From Venturia oleaginea (Eukaryota; Ascomycota; Dothideomycetes; Venturiales; Venturiaceae), in assembly GCA_013176395.1 (NCBI GenBank), contig JABMLP010000022.1, forward strand, positions 806,001 to 870,000: a stretch of 64,000 bases of DNA, written 5' to 3'. A program made the position numbers and the translations under genes. Positions within the stretch are counted from its first letter, which is position 1. The number at the start of each line of letters is the position of its first letter. Positions 42,861 through 52,290 of this stretch are shown in pieces. The notes under the pieces are model-generated. The model was not told the origin of the DNA and searched no databases. It saw only the letters and a program-made list of their open reading frames with translations.

Positions 42861-44692
42861 ACGTATTCCACCATCGAGTGGGTCAACCCATCGAGCGGGT
42901 CAGTTTATGCCAAGACCAGCTGCTCCCTTATCAACACAATATGTCTCAACAACAAAACGCGCAATCATCTAACAGAGAAGGCAGAATCCAGCTTGCCTTT
43001 TCTGCCTACAATACCCACCAATTCTGAAGCCTCCGGCGCGCTGCTGAGGCGTTTGATATACCTCCTTCAACATTGACTAGCCGATACAACGGAATCACGT
43101 ATCGCCTAGATACTCGCAACGCCCAACACAAGCTCACTACGACTGAAGAGCAGACAATTGTCCAATACATCCTCGACCTCGATTCGCGAGGATTCGCGCC
43201 CCGGCTGTGTGAGGTAGCAGATATGGCGGATAAACTACTAGGTGTACGCGGTAGAGAGCCAGTAGGGAAAAACTGGGCTGAGAGGTTTATAACGCGCTCA
43301 GATGAGCTCAAGATGGCCTTCAATCGAGCTAAGGACAGGCAGAGGATACTACAGGAAGATCCAGAGATTATTGGCGCGTGGTTCAAGCTCGTTACAGACA
43401 CTAAGGCAAAGTACGGCATCCACGACGAGGATACGCACAACTTTGACAAGATTGGCTTCCAGATGGGCGTTATTGGGTCAATGAAGGTCGTCACAGCTTC
43501 TGAAAGACGTACACGGCCTAGTTTAATCCAGCCAGGCGATCGCGAGTGGGTTACAGTTATCCAGAGCATCTGCGCCGCCGGGTATGCGACCCCGCCATTC
43601 ATTATCTACAAAGGACGCGTTCATATCTCTGCGTGGTATGAGGATGCAGATATACCACAGAATTGGAAGCTCTCGGTCTCTGAGAACGGCTGTACAAACA
43701 ACGCGCTTGGTCTTGAGTGGTTGAAGCACTTTAACGCGTATACAAAGGCGCGGCAGGTGGGGGTATACAGGCTGCTTATTTTGGACGGCCATGAGAGCCA
43801 TCTCAGCCAGGATTTCAAGGACTACTGCCTCGAAAACAAGATCGTAACCCTCTGCATGCCATCGCACTCGTCGCATATACTCCAGCCCCTTGACGTGGTC
43901 TGCTTCTCGCCGTTGAAGCGCAAGTACTCCCAACGCGTCCGGGACTTGGCACGCCGACGCGTGTACCATATCAACAAGGAAGGCTTTCTCCCTGCCTTCA
44001 AAGACGCGTTTTTCGACGTGTTTACGAAAGAGAACTGTCAAAAGGCTTTTGAGGCAGTAGGGCTAGTCCCTATCGACGCGCAGGTGGTGTTGGATCGCCT
44101 TGAAGTACGGCTACGAACCCCGCCAGAAACCCATCTCCCAGAAACGCCGTGGCAGTCCAAGACTCCAAGTAATACTTATGAATTTGGATCCCAATCCAAG
44201 CTCGTAAGCGAGTCCTTTACTCGGTCACCAGTTACTGCGCAGGCAGGCTTTTCCCAGCTTGTTAAGGGCGCTGAATTGATGCTACACCAAAACGCTCTGC
44301 TTGTTGCGCGTAACCGCGAGCTTGAAGAGCAATTAGCAGTAACAACGAACCGAAAATGGCGCAAAAGGAAGTGGATCCAGCAAGGTGGTACTATTGAGTA
44401 TGGGACTGCAGCAGCGCAGGTAGCTGCAGAGGCGTCTATAGCGCCTCAGGGATCAAAGAAGGCTCGTGGTAGTGGTGGTCAAGAAACAGCCCGACCAATT
44501 CAACGGCGCTGTAGGAACTGCGGCGCAGCTGGGCATAATGCGCGAACTTGTAAAAAAGATATCAAGATATCTTCTGAATCAGATAGCAGCACGACGGACT
44601 TAGAATCTATTGTTGATAGCGATTAAATTGAAGAGTCGTAACATAGGTTGGTCGTGCCAAGCCTTTTTGACCCGCTCGATGGTGGAATACGT
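42861..44692 (+). mobile_element. Fot/pogo-type element, copy 3, nested in the MULE
   Basis: Flanked by TA at 42859-42860 and 44693-44694. The 5' end is the tip ACGTATTC plus two 17-bp units (CACCATCGAGTGGGTCA and ACCCATCGAGCGGGTCA). The 3' end has the same tip and one unit CACCATCGAGCGGGTCA. At 1832 bp it is the most complete copy in the window. It lies in the MULE 3' subterminal region, outside the MULE transposase frame, so the MULE could still be functional. Confidence 0.93.
42941..44626 (+). pseudogene. Fot/pogo DDE transposase, copy 3 (one in-frame stop)
   Basis: Starts MSQQQNAQSSNREGRIQLAF. Codon 29 is TGA (43025-43027), where copy 2 has Gln; from there the frame is open for over 530 codons. 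The Asp triad falls in NFDKIGFQMG, LLILDGHESH and LQPLDVVCF; the knuckle is CRNCGAAGHNARTC. A Glu near the end has become TAA, so the C-terminus is a few residues shorter than copy 2. Only the one stop separates it from an intact transposase. Readthrough or initiation downstream could give protein lacking the first helix-turn-helix. Confidence 0.88.
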
Positions 44693-44752
44693 TATATGTC
44701 GTTTGCATATTATGTTTGCAATCGCATACAAATTGTATACATATATGTCGTT

Positions 44753-44824
44753 TGTATGTAACTGCAATTTAATGTATGTAACTGCAAGAAAATCGAATGT
44801 ATGTTGGTATTCAGCAATTAACCG
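44753..44824 (-). repeat. MULE right terminal inverted repeat
   Basis: Reverse complement of the left repeat over 72 bp, followed by the second copy of the 10-bp target duplication. Confidence 0.92.
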
Positions 44825-44911
44825 ATTTGTAATTTATCACGTGTTGGCTGTCTGGTGAAGTCCACCTGACCGGGCATAGCTGCTGATTAAGAGCGACCAA
44901 AACCGAGTAGG

Positions 44912-44935
44912 AATCAATCAATCAATCAATCAATC
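44912..44935. repeat. (AATC)6 microsatellite
   Basis: Six uninterrupted aatc units about 90 bp before the FHA-kinase pseudogene. Confidence 0.95.
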
Positions 44936-45023
44936 TCGCAACGATGATAAAGACCTTAAACTTGCTAAAAACGCGATCTGCTCCGCCGAGAACCGCTCTC
45001 GATTTTTCGATGCCGCGACGGAA

Positions 45024-46558
45024 ATGTCATCATCGCCTGGCCGCTGGAGTCGAGAAACGACAGCCTCATTGGACGACAATGAAGAAGGATCGAAGAACCG
45101 CGACGAAGAAACGAACAAACTTGAGTACCAACCCGACCTTCAATGGACGTTCAGCCAAGGCCTCAAGGGCAGCAAGGGACTCATGTTTGGGCATGGCCCA
45201 AACAGCGATATCGTGCTGCCCCGGCTCAAAAAAATCAGTCGCGAGCACTGCTACCTGACGTTCGACGCACAATACAGGCTCATTTTGAGAGACAAGTCGA
45301 CTCATGGGACCGCTGTGAAGTACGGCAAGGAAGGAGTAACAACAAAGCGAAATTTTACTTGGATCATTGGCGGCCACGAGGCTCTAGGTCGATACAAGGT
45401 CATTGTCATCCACATCAATAAGCTGCTCAAGTTTCAGTTTGTCGTTGCCAAGCACAATATTTCCTCGGATGTCTACCAGGCCAATGTCAACCGTTTCCTC
45501 CATGAGATCAAGGAGAACTTGCCAATAGGCGGACTTGAGCTTACAAGCCCGGAAAGGACGGCGCCGGCTAGCCAACCCCAAACTCCTGGGATCCAAACTC
45601 CAACCTTGAAGAATGAGCCTGCAAAGCCAAATGAAAATTCTGTTTTGCTGAAGCGAAGAATACTTGGCAAGGCTGCCTTTGCGGTCGTTACCTGTAATTG
45701 AGACGTTAGCACTGGTATTTACTATGCTGCGAAGGAATTCTTCAATCCAAGAAAAGTTGATTGGAAAGGCGAAGCGCTGCGAATGGAGGAATTCTCGCAT
45801 GTAAGTTATCCTACGAACTCCTTATATACAGACAATTCTAGCCTCATCAGGACCATATCGTCCAGTTTTTAACAACGATCCTAAATCCGAACCCTCAAAT
45901 GATCCTAGAATACCTCCCCCTCAGAGATCTCGAGTATCAGCATATGCAGCCATGTCTCTCCGGTACAGACGTTTTGCTGATCTCACGCCAAAGCCTCTCT
46001 GCACTTAAGCACCTCCACCAACAAAGTCCACCACTTGTACATCGCGATTTTAAACCAGAAAATATGCTTGTCCAATCTCGAGATCCGATGCATATCAAGC
46101 TGTCAGATTTTGGACTATCAAAGGAGAGCGACTATATGAACACCTGCTGCGGTACAAAAACTTATGCTGCTCCGGAGATCTACCGTTCTAGCTCTGAGAG
46201 CTATTCCAAGCGCGTTGATACATGGTCTTTGGGCGTTATCATCTTCCAGTATGGATATGGCCTTCCCAAGCCTGGCTTTGGCGGGGGCCTGTAATGGTGC
46301 GAACAAATTGTTCACACGTTACATGATTGGGAATCAGACGACATGATTGACATTTTAACAGGCAGTATGCTTGTCATGAAACCGAAAGCGCGGGCTTCTG
46401 TTAGTATATGCTTGGAACAAGTCATGCAGATCCCTATTCAGTCTTCGTATGGGCAGCCAAAATATGATGCTGTCTTTGGTAGCGAATGCGAAACGACTGT
46501 GCCATACGACTTTGGCGTGCTGTGGGGGGGGGGGGGGGGTTCGAGCCGACTATACTAG
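45024..46558 (+). pseudogene. FHA-kinase family pseudogene
   Basis: An N-terminal FHA domain is visible (LMFGHGPNSDIVLP, ISREHCYLTF, DKSTHGTAV). A kinase domain follows, starting at LKRRILGKAAFAVVTCN. A TGA stop (45699-45701) sits where a Trp is expected before DVSTGIYYAAKEF. A good intron (45801-45850, GTAAGT to CATCAG) joins EEFSH to DHIVQFL. The rest of the kinase is clear: VHRDFKPENML, LSDFGLSKES, YAAPEIY and DTWSLGVIIF. A TAA at 46292-46294 interrupts GGL before WCEQIVHTLHDWESDD. The reading ends just after a run of 16 G. The family resembles expanded fungal FHA-kinases of unknown pathway. Two stops make it non-functional as sequenced. Confidence 0.82.
46524..46539 (+). repeat. G16 homopolymer
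   Basis: Sixteen Gs followed by ttcgag, at the end of the FHA-kinase pseudogene. Length may be affected by sequencing. Confidence 0.8.
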
Positions 46559-46581
46559 ATAACTATGCCGCCACGAGGGAT

Positions 46582-46717
46582 CGCGAGACGATCGGCCAGA
46601 CGTATCAACAGGCCACACAAATCCATCGGCCACACGAATACACCGGTCGCACGAATCTATCAGCAAAACGAAGCAATCGGCCACACGAATCAATCGGTCA
46701 AACGGATTGATCACTCA
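46582..46717. repeat. Array of eight 17-bp units resembling Fot/pogo end repeats
   Basis: Units follow without gaps from 46582, for example cgcgagacgatcggcca, cacaaatccatcggcca, cacgaatacaccggtcg, cacgaatcaatcggtca. Most end in cgg(c/t)ca. Compared with a consensus of the 17-bp end repeats in the three Fot/pogo copies (SAYCAYCSARYSSGYCA), the best unit agrees at 14 of 17 positions by hand count. No element tip ACGTATTC or transposase flanks it. Confidence 0.8.
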
Positions 46718-47029
46718 GACTGTAAGAGTTCAACCCTCAAAGGTGTTTCGCAAGTGAGAGAAGACTGCTTGTATTTCAAAGTATCTAAGTACAAAGAAGA
46801 AAGAGTAGGTACAGGAAGAACAACTTGTATATATAATCTTCCAAGTAGGAAAAGGACATGCTGTCCTGAGAAGAGAATAGAAAGGAGTAGAAGCGCATGT
46901 GAAACGGTCCCTGAATAATCCCTGCTAGGCGCACGTGAGAACTACCAGGTAGTGCTAAGAATCCATCCAGGATAAGTTGAGAAAGGATCTATCCTTTGAC
47001 ACAGACTAACCCCTAGGATAGATGAATCA

Positions 47030-47634
47030 AAAGAGCATTACTCAGAATCTTCCCGCGATTCAGAAATTGAAAAGTACATCAGAGCCATCAGAGCCAGTAT
47101 TTACTGTTTCCAGATGCTGCGACTACCAGGAAACGGGGGAGGTCGATAGAATCGTCTCGACTGATCTCAACAACAGGTGAGCCTGCTCAACGTGGTCTCG
47201 CTGACGAAGTGTACGACCCGACAATCAGACTCTCTACGAACGAGTTTCTCGGCTTCCAACGCACAAATTCGCTCCATTTTAATCGAGACTCTGAGATCCA
47301 ACGATATATTAGCTTGAAGGCTCCCCACGAGTCCGCCGCGCTAATTATCACGGAAAAGCAAAAGAGGTTGCAGACGCCGTCATCCGCGTCATCAAACTCA
47401 TCTGGGAGACGCAGAAAAAGAAGTTATGCGCTAAATTTGTCATGCTCTACCTCGGGAGCAAACTCACAGTCACACTGCTTTCGTGATTCTGAAATCGACA
47501 AGTACATCATACCGACTTCAATAGTGCAACCATCTCATGAAGCTCCTGAGGCCACACTGGACTTGTTTGGAGAAGGTTGGTTGAAGGACGACATTGCGCA
47601 GCTTGATCGGAGTAGCTGCACGCAGCGACTATGA
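47030..47634 (+). pseudogene. Gene remnant with repeated RDSEI..YI motif
   Basis: A plus-strand frame is open from about 47059 to 47634 (DAATTRKRGRSIESSRLIST through DDIAQLDRSSCTQRL) but has no good ATG. The motif RDSEI-x-(K/R)-YI occurs twice in it (FNRDSEIQRYI, CFRDSEIDKYI) and once more upstream in another frame (SSRDSEIEKYIRAI). The change of frame between repeats suggests a frameshift near 47060-47080. The family is not recognised. Confidence 0.35.
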
Positions 47635-47942
47635 ATAATCAGCCTCGTATGACTAAAAAGGACTACAATCCTAGCTTTGTATAGATGTTTCATCCTCACT
47701 CTTGAGTCTAGCAGTCTCACCATGTAATTTCGAATCGAAACCTTTGTGGAGGCGAGTGCCCAGTCCAACTGGTACCCAGTCTGATAAGAGACCGTAACAA
47801 TCTACTATTCTAAGTCATAGAAAGTGGAGCTGTAGCAGAACAGGCCTACGCACATAGTATGTAGGTAGTTGCAATAAGAGGCCGACCTCCCAGCTTTTCA
47901 AAACAACCATAGGACGGGGGCGCTGGCGATCTAGACGGAGGG

Positions 47943-49670
47943 AGGGGGGGGGGGGGGGGGGGGTTCCAGTGAGTCAAAGAGGCCGTCGGGAACGTCGAGC
48001 TCGTCGCGGAACAGTTGGCTGCCCTTGCCATAGCGCTGCGTGCCTGGGTCCTTGAACGAGAAGCACTTCTGGAACTGGTGCGCCATCAGCAGACTGGACA
48101 AGTAGTGGCAGCCCCATTCCTCCCAGCTGCTCTTATATTTCCTTGGTTCTACTGCCGTTTGTAGCGCCAGCTCGACCTCACCCTTCTTGATCTCCATGCC
48201 AATCAAGTCCTGGATAAGACCCAAGTTGAGCGGATCATTAAGAAACTTGTTGGCTGGCAGTCGAGCGAGGAGTTGGTGTAAATTATTATGCCTAGGGACC
48301 CGATCATTCAACAACGGCTTGTGTTCGCCCCGTTCAGCCAGTGGGAAGAGCCCGGAGAGAAACTCAACGATCATTGCGCGTGGGACATGGAAGGCTCTTT
48401 CAGCCGGTGAGAGCGTTTTTCCATCATTTGGGAGATTGCTCTCAGCAAATACGCTCTTATCTCTCTGTCGCTGTCGATAAATCAACATGGCCCGAATATG
48501 GGGCAACCGGCTCAGATTTCCCGAGGCTGCAGCGCGTACGTCAGGACGCCATCCAAGTCGGAGGAAAATATCGCGCGACTGTCCATATTGGATGGTTCTC
48601 GAGTTAACGGAGTACTCCATATAAGTCCTACCCCATCCACATCAGTACTTCACTGGCTTTTCTTTATCAATGTATATTCCGGGTTCCATAAGCTCTAGGG
48701 CTTCCGAATATCTCAGCGTCAAGATAGCTTTCTGGGCGTATGTTGACTTCAGGTTGGCGACGGCATGGTTGAGGACGGTGCCGTGCATACTAGCGTCTGG
48801 AATGAAGTTATAGTCGCCCCCGCCAATTCAGCAATTGACTGCAGGAGACCCTCCTCTAATTTATAGCCGAAGCCGAACGTATGGATAGGCACAGGCATTC
48901 TCTCCAATCGCTCCTCCTTATACCACCTGCGCATCGCAGCAATAATGCCGCTGGATAGCGTTTCGTTGGGCTGGCCGTCGGTGAGGACTAATAGTGCTGC
49001 TGTCATATCCCGATCGCCACTGAACCGGCCGAGTGCAAGTTTCATTCCGGACCACAGATGGGTGGCGCGCTCTGGTTGCATACTCAACATCTTTCCCCTT
49101 GCCAACTTCTTGTTCCCGGCGTTCATGGGAAGACACTTGAGGAGGACCTATTGGAACAGGTATTATCGAGCTAACGACGAGCCTATAGTGCGGCACTGTA
49201 TCATCGGGGAAAGAAAGAAAGAACGTGGATACCTTGCAGCTGGTCAAACAGGTTACGATACAAAGTGTACCATGCTCGCTAAGACTCTCAGCGATAGTAC
49301 ACGCCGCATGCTTGGTCAGATCAAGCACCGTGAGTTCCTTTTGCTCCCAATCCTCGTCTTCGCCACTCAGCGGCACGGGTGCCAGATCATTCATGCTAGC
49401 TGACACGTCAATTAATAGCACGATCTCGACAGGACCGCGGCTCTGCTTCATAACCGGCTCCGTAGGCGGAACCACCTTAACAATCAGGCCGTCATCCTCG
49501 ACCCGGTGGATCCAGACTTTGCAATCGATCTGCGGGAGGCCGTCTTCTTCTAAACTCTCTGCAGTGGTGATATGTAAGACCGTATCTAGATTAGATTTCT
49601 TTTCGTCCTTGATGTGGAGGGGTAGACACGCTGGGCTATCTAGAACCACAAAGTCTTCGGTATCATCCAT
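47943..49670 (-). pseudogene. von Willebrand A-domain protein pseudogene
   Basis: Starts MDDTEDFVVLDSPACLPLHI (codons further upstream may also belong). The VWA domain is clear. It has the metal-site motif LLIDVSASM, then LTVLDLTKHAACTIAESL, then after an 85-nt intron (49232-49148, GTATCC to AATAG) VLLKCLPM and MTAALLVLTDGQPNE. Near 48824 one base is missing in a G/C run. The frame then jumps from SIAELAG to GGDYNFIPDASM and NHAVANLKSTYAQKAIL. An in-frame TGA follows at 48644-48642 before RTIQYGQSRDIFLR, which continues the family's post-VWA domain. The end is a proline run encoded by a 20-bp C homopolymer. Fungal relatives with Hint or U-box regions exist; none is seen here. Confidence 0.78.
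47944..47963 (+). repeat. G20 homopolymer
   Basis: Twenty Gs on the plus strand followed by ttccag. It encodes Pro residues at the end of the minus-strand VWA pseudogene. Confidence 0.8.
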
Positions 49671-50588
49671 CTTTTCGTCGTTGTGGATTACCCAGTCGAG
49701 GGAAGCTATGTCTGTTGCCTTGGGTTTCGTTATGATGTATGGACACGATGAAGCAATGGATGACTTGTACTGGTCAGGAAGAGCGTCTGTGTTTCGATTC
49801 GTGGACAGTTAGGATGGAGATTCAAGCTCTAAGAGATAGCTGCCCAAGTGGTAGCTGGAGTGGAGGTTTCTTGGGATGAAAGATGCTTCGACGGATGGAA
49901 CGACTTCTCATTTAATTTATATGCGTAGACTTGGTGCATCATAACCTAGGAAGATGCGTCAGAGGGCCTAAGATGTGGCTATGGTGAGAGTCAGGGTTTT
50001 GGAGGGATGGCGTAGAACTGGGCCAGTCCAAATCGAAACTATATGAATAGTACCAGGCCCCAAGAGTTCTTGCTTGAAAGACACTGAACGATTGCCACGC
50101 TTCATGCAGATAATGAAGAAGGTCATATGTAAATCGGTGGTAGCTTCGCCTCTGTTCCATTGTCTGCCTACTGTGGATTATGCCTCGACACTGTTAATAC
50201 CTGCTTCCTGGAGAACTCTTCTGGCTTCTTCATAGGTCAGTTGATCATGCCGGTCACCTTATCTCCAAATACTGCCTTGCTCTTAATTTCGGCCGTGCCA
50301 GGAAACGATCTTATTGATGAAAGGAACTGGAAGCCTCTTTTATGTAGTGGCTGAGCATATGCTAAAAGCTTCAACGCAGGAGTATACCAGGCAACGGTAA
50401 AACTTGAAGTGGAGCCCGTGAGGGTAGGTGGCGTGGGCGTGTCAGGTCACGTTCAAGCACGTACTCGAGCGCTAGCGGTCTTGTTTTGAACTTGGTTATT
50501 GCTTACAGGGGGTGATTAATCTCGTACATACAGATCGAGAACGATGGCAACATGGTCCATGGCCCACTTTCGGGCCGTGGGATTGCTG
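49671..50588. other. Intergenic DNA
   Basis: May include the 5' part of the VWA gene: the frame continues upstream as SLDWVIHNDEK to about 49810. No other gene was recognised. Confidence 0.4.
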
Positions 50589-50885
50589 TTAAGACAAAAT
50601 GGCCCAGATATGGACCTTCTGGATTATTAAAGGCGTCTGACGTTGCCTGAACTGCCTTGAGAAGTATTCATCAACGCATCCGCCATGAATGAAGTGGGGT
50701 CTATCATGAATGAGAAAGAATCCATTACGAATAACAAGGACACCTCTGGCACAGAGAGACGAGTACCTTTCCTTGCGTGTTTCCTTCATTTCAAAGATTT
50801 CATGGAACGTTCTCTTGACCTCAGGAGATACGCTCTGATTTGCAGCGAGCTTCACTACAATGGAGCCGTCACTATCGGACGACAT
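50589..50885 (-). CDS. Small hypothetical protein, 98 codons (doubtful)
   Basis: The frame starts MSSDSDGSIVVKLAANQSVS and includes VKRTFHEIFEMKETRKERY and RNGFFLIHDRPHFIHGG. It has balanced composition but no recognised domain, neighbour or intron. It could be a gene fragment within the repeat island. Confidence 0.3.
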   Translation of the reverse strand: MSSDSDGSIVVKLAANQSVSPEVKRTFHEIFEMKETRKERYSSLCARGVLVIRNGFFLIHDRPHFIHGGCVDEYFSRQFRQRQTPLIIQKVHIWAILS

Positions 50886-51050
50886 CGAGGCTTAGTCGCG
50901 CCTTGAAGTTTATGCGCCCTGGCCGTGGGTTCTTCTCGGCCAACGATCAGGCGCCGCCAAATGTTTCGTCAAAGAGGCTGAGGAAAGAGGCCAATTGTGT
51001 ATAGCTTAAACCTTACAAGGCATGATGCGAGGTGCTGGCTGGCACCGATC

Positions 51051-51114
51051 TGTCAGCGTAGGGATGTGTCGTCAACTGATAGTGTCAGCGCAGGGATATG
51101 TTGTCAACTAGTAG
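51051..51114. repeat. Direct repeat, two 32-bp units
   Basis: tgtcagcg(t/c)agggat(g/a)tg begins both 51051 and 51083, followed by gtcaact; the units differ at a few transitions. Confidence 0.85.
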
Positions 51115-52290
51115 TTTTAATGATTGGATAACATACGATGATAGTTGAAATATTGCCCCACTGCTAGCGTACTAGAGCAAGTTAAATGGATAACGGTTGC
51201 TTGTGAAAAAGGTTGTTTCTATTCCTGTAATAATTTAATTTAATTTGTTTCTTGTTTAACGTCCGATGCAGACCTCTATATAGATCTATGCAGACATGTT
51301 TCCGAGCGTAGGAAAAACCCCCTGGGGAATAAAACCTTGGTAATGCCTCGCAGATAGGAGGCGGCACCCTTGCGGGTCGCCTTCGACTACCGTTCGTCCA
51401 TGCTATGTTGTGTATCCGTTCAACCGCTGCTTCCTCAGCTATGGCCTGCTGCCATATAAGTGTGCCTGTATATTGTCGATTCGCCTGTTCCCCACCTCCC
51501 GAGTTATGTTTGAGTGCCTTCGTGACGTGTTGTTCGATCCACCTGCGTAGAGCCTGCGTCGGGTCACTACTTCGCCACAGCCCCTCCCCTCCCGCCCATG
51601 AGTTCCAGCGGGATTCATTAGGCGTCGTTACCCTGGGTGCCCAGGCCAGGTTCCGTTCGAGCTCCAGCGTACCTAAACCGCGCGGTACGCCCCCTAGTAG
51701 GAAGGACATCTTGCTAGCTGAGCTAGCTCTCCAGGCTGCTATGTAGCAGGAGGGGTGTAGGTGGACTAAACGCGTTGTTAGAGTCCATGAGAGATGATTC
51801 GATCGAGAAGGAGGTAAAGTGAGTGTGAGGAGAGGACCAGGAGAAACCTGTAACCGCGTAGATGTGTTTGGCTTCGACGAGGGGATCGATGATGCGAGGA
51901 GCCGGCAAGCCGGCTGCGAGGTATCCACGAGAAAAAAGGTAGGCCTACTAAACGTAGGCCCGGGATCGATAGAAGTATTTGTGTCGCCGGCCTGATGCGA
52001 TTGCTATGGCAGTGTTGGTCGTAAAACCTGCGCCCCGGTGGTGTGCGACGTGGCCTCTCGCGGGCGACGACCACCACCACGAGCGCGCGATTGATCTGAT
52101 CGGCTCTGCGTCCCTAGCCTACATCTGAGATGCGGCGAGATGGATATAGGTTCGTAGCCTCCGCCTCGTACAGGCTCAGATTTCGACTTTGGAGGCCATT
52201 CCTGTAATAAGGCCTTCTCGAATTTACGAAAGCAAGTTATGAAAATAACATTTCCCATTTACTGTATTTTTTCCCGATCGGGCTAAGCTA
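51115..52290. other. Unassigned sequence with long minus-strand frames
   Basis: Minus-strand frames at 51182-51928 and 52004-52258 are long (248 and 84 codons) but overlap in different phases and carry no recognisable motif. The sequence near 51945-51965 repeats gtaggcc around a short loop. It may be an old mobile element, not identified. Confidence 0.35.

Larger units (their letters stand above)
39343..44824 (+). mobile_element. MULE (Mutator-like) DNA transposon with intact-looking transposase
   Basis: The ends are inverted repeats matching over 72 bp (39343-39414 and 44753-44824), starting CGGTTAATTGCTGAATACC. They are flanked by the 10-bp direct repeat ATTTGTAATT (39333-39342 and 44825-44834), in the 9-11 bp range usual for MULEs. 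Inside are a two-exon transposase gene, an 87-bp tandem array and a nested Fot/pogo element (42861-44692). Without the nested copy the MULE would be about 3.65 kb. The left inverted repeat region contains a tgcagttacatacat motif three times, which may be transposase binding sites. Confidence 0.93.

Noticed and set aside
32786..44692. Repeat-induced point mutation as the cause of transposon decay
   Set aside because: The Fot/pogo and MULE sequences are not AT-rich and keep long frames. The visible lesions are single indels and isolated substitutions, not dense CpA to TpA changes.
39343..44834. Giant Starship-type cargo element spanning the whole 32-54 kb island
   Set aside because: No tyrosine recombinase (DUF3435) gene at an end and no shared island-wide boundary repeats; the separate elements explain the structure.
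51182..51928. 248-codon minus-strand frame as a protein gene
   Set aside because: No motif and composition that varies abruptly, and overlapping frames of equal quality; kept only as unassigned sequence.
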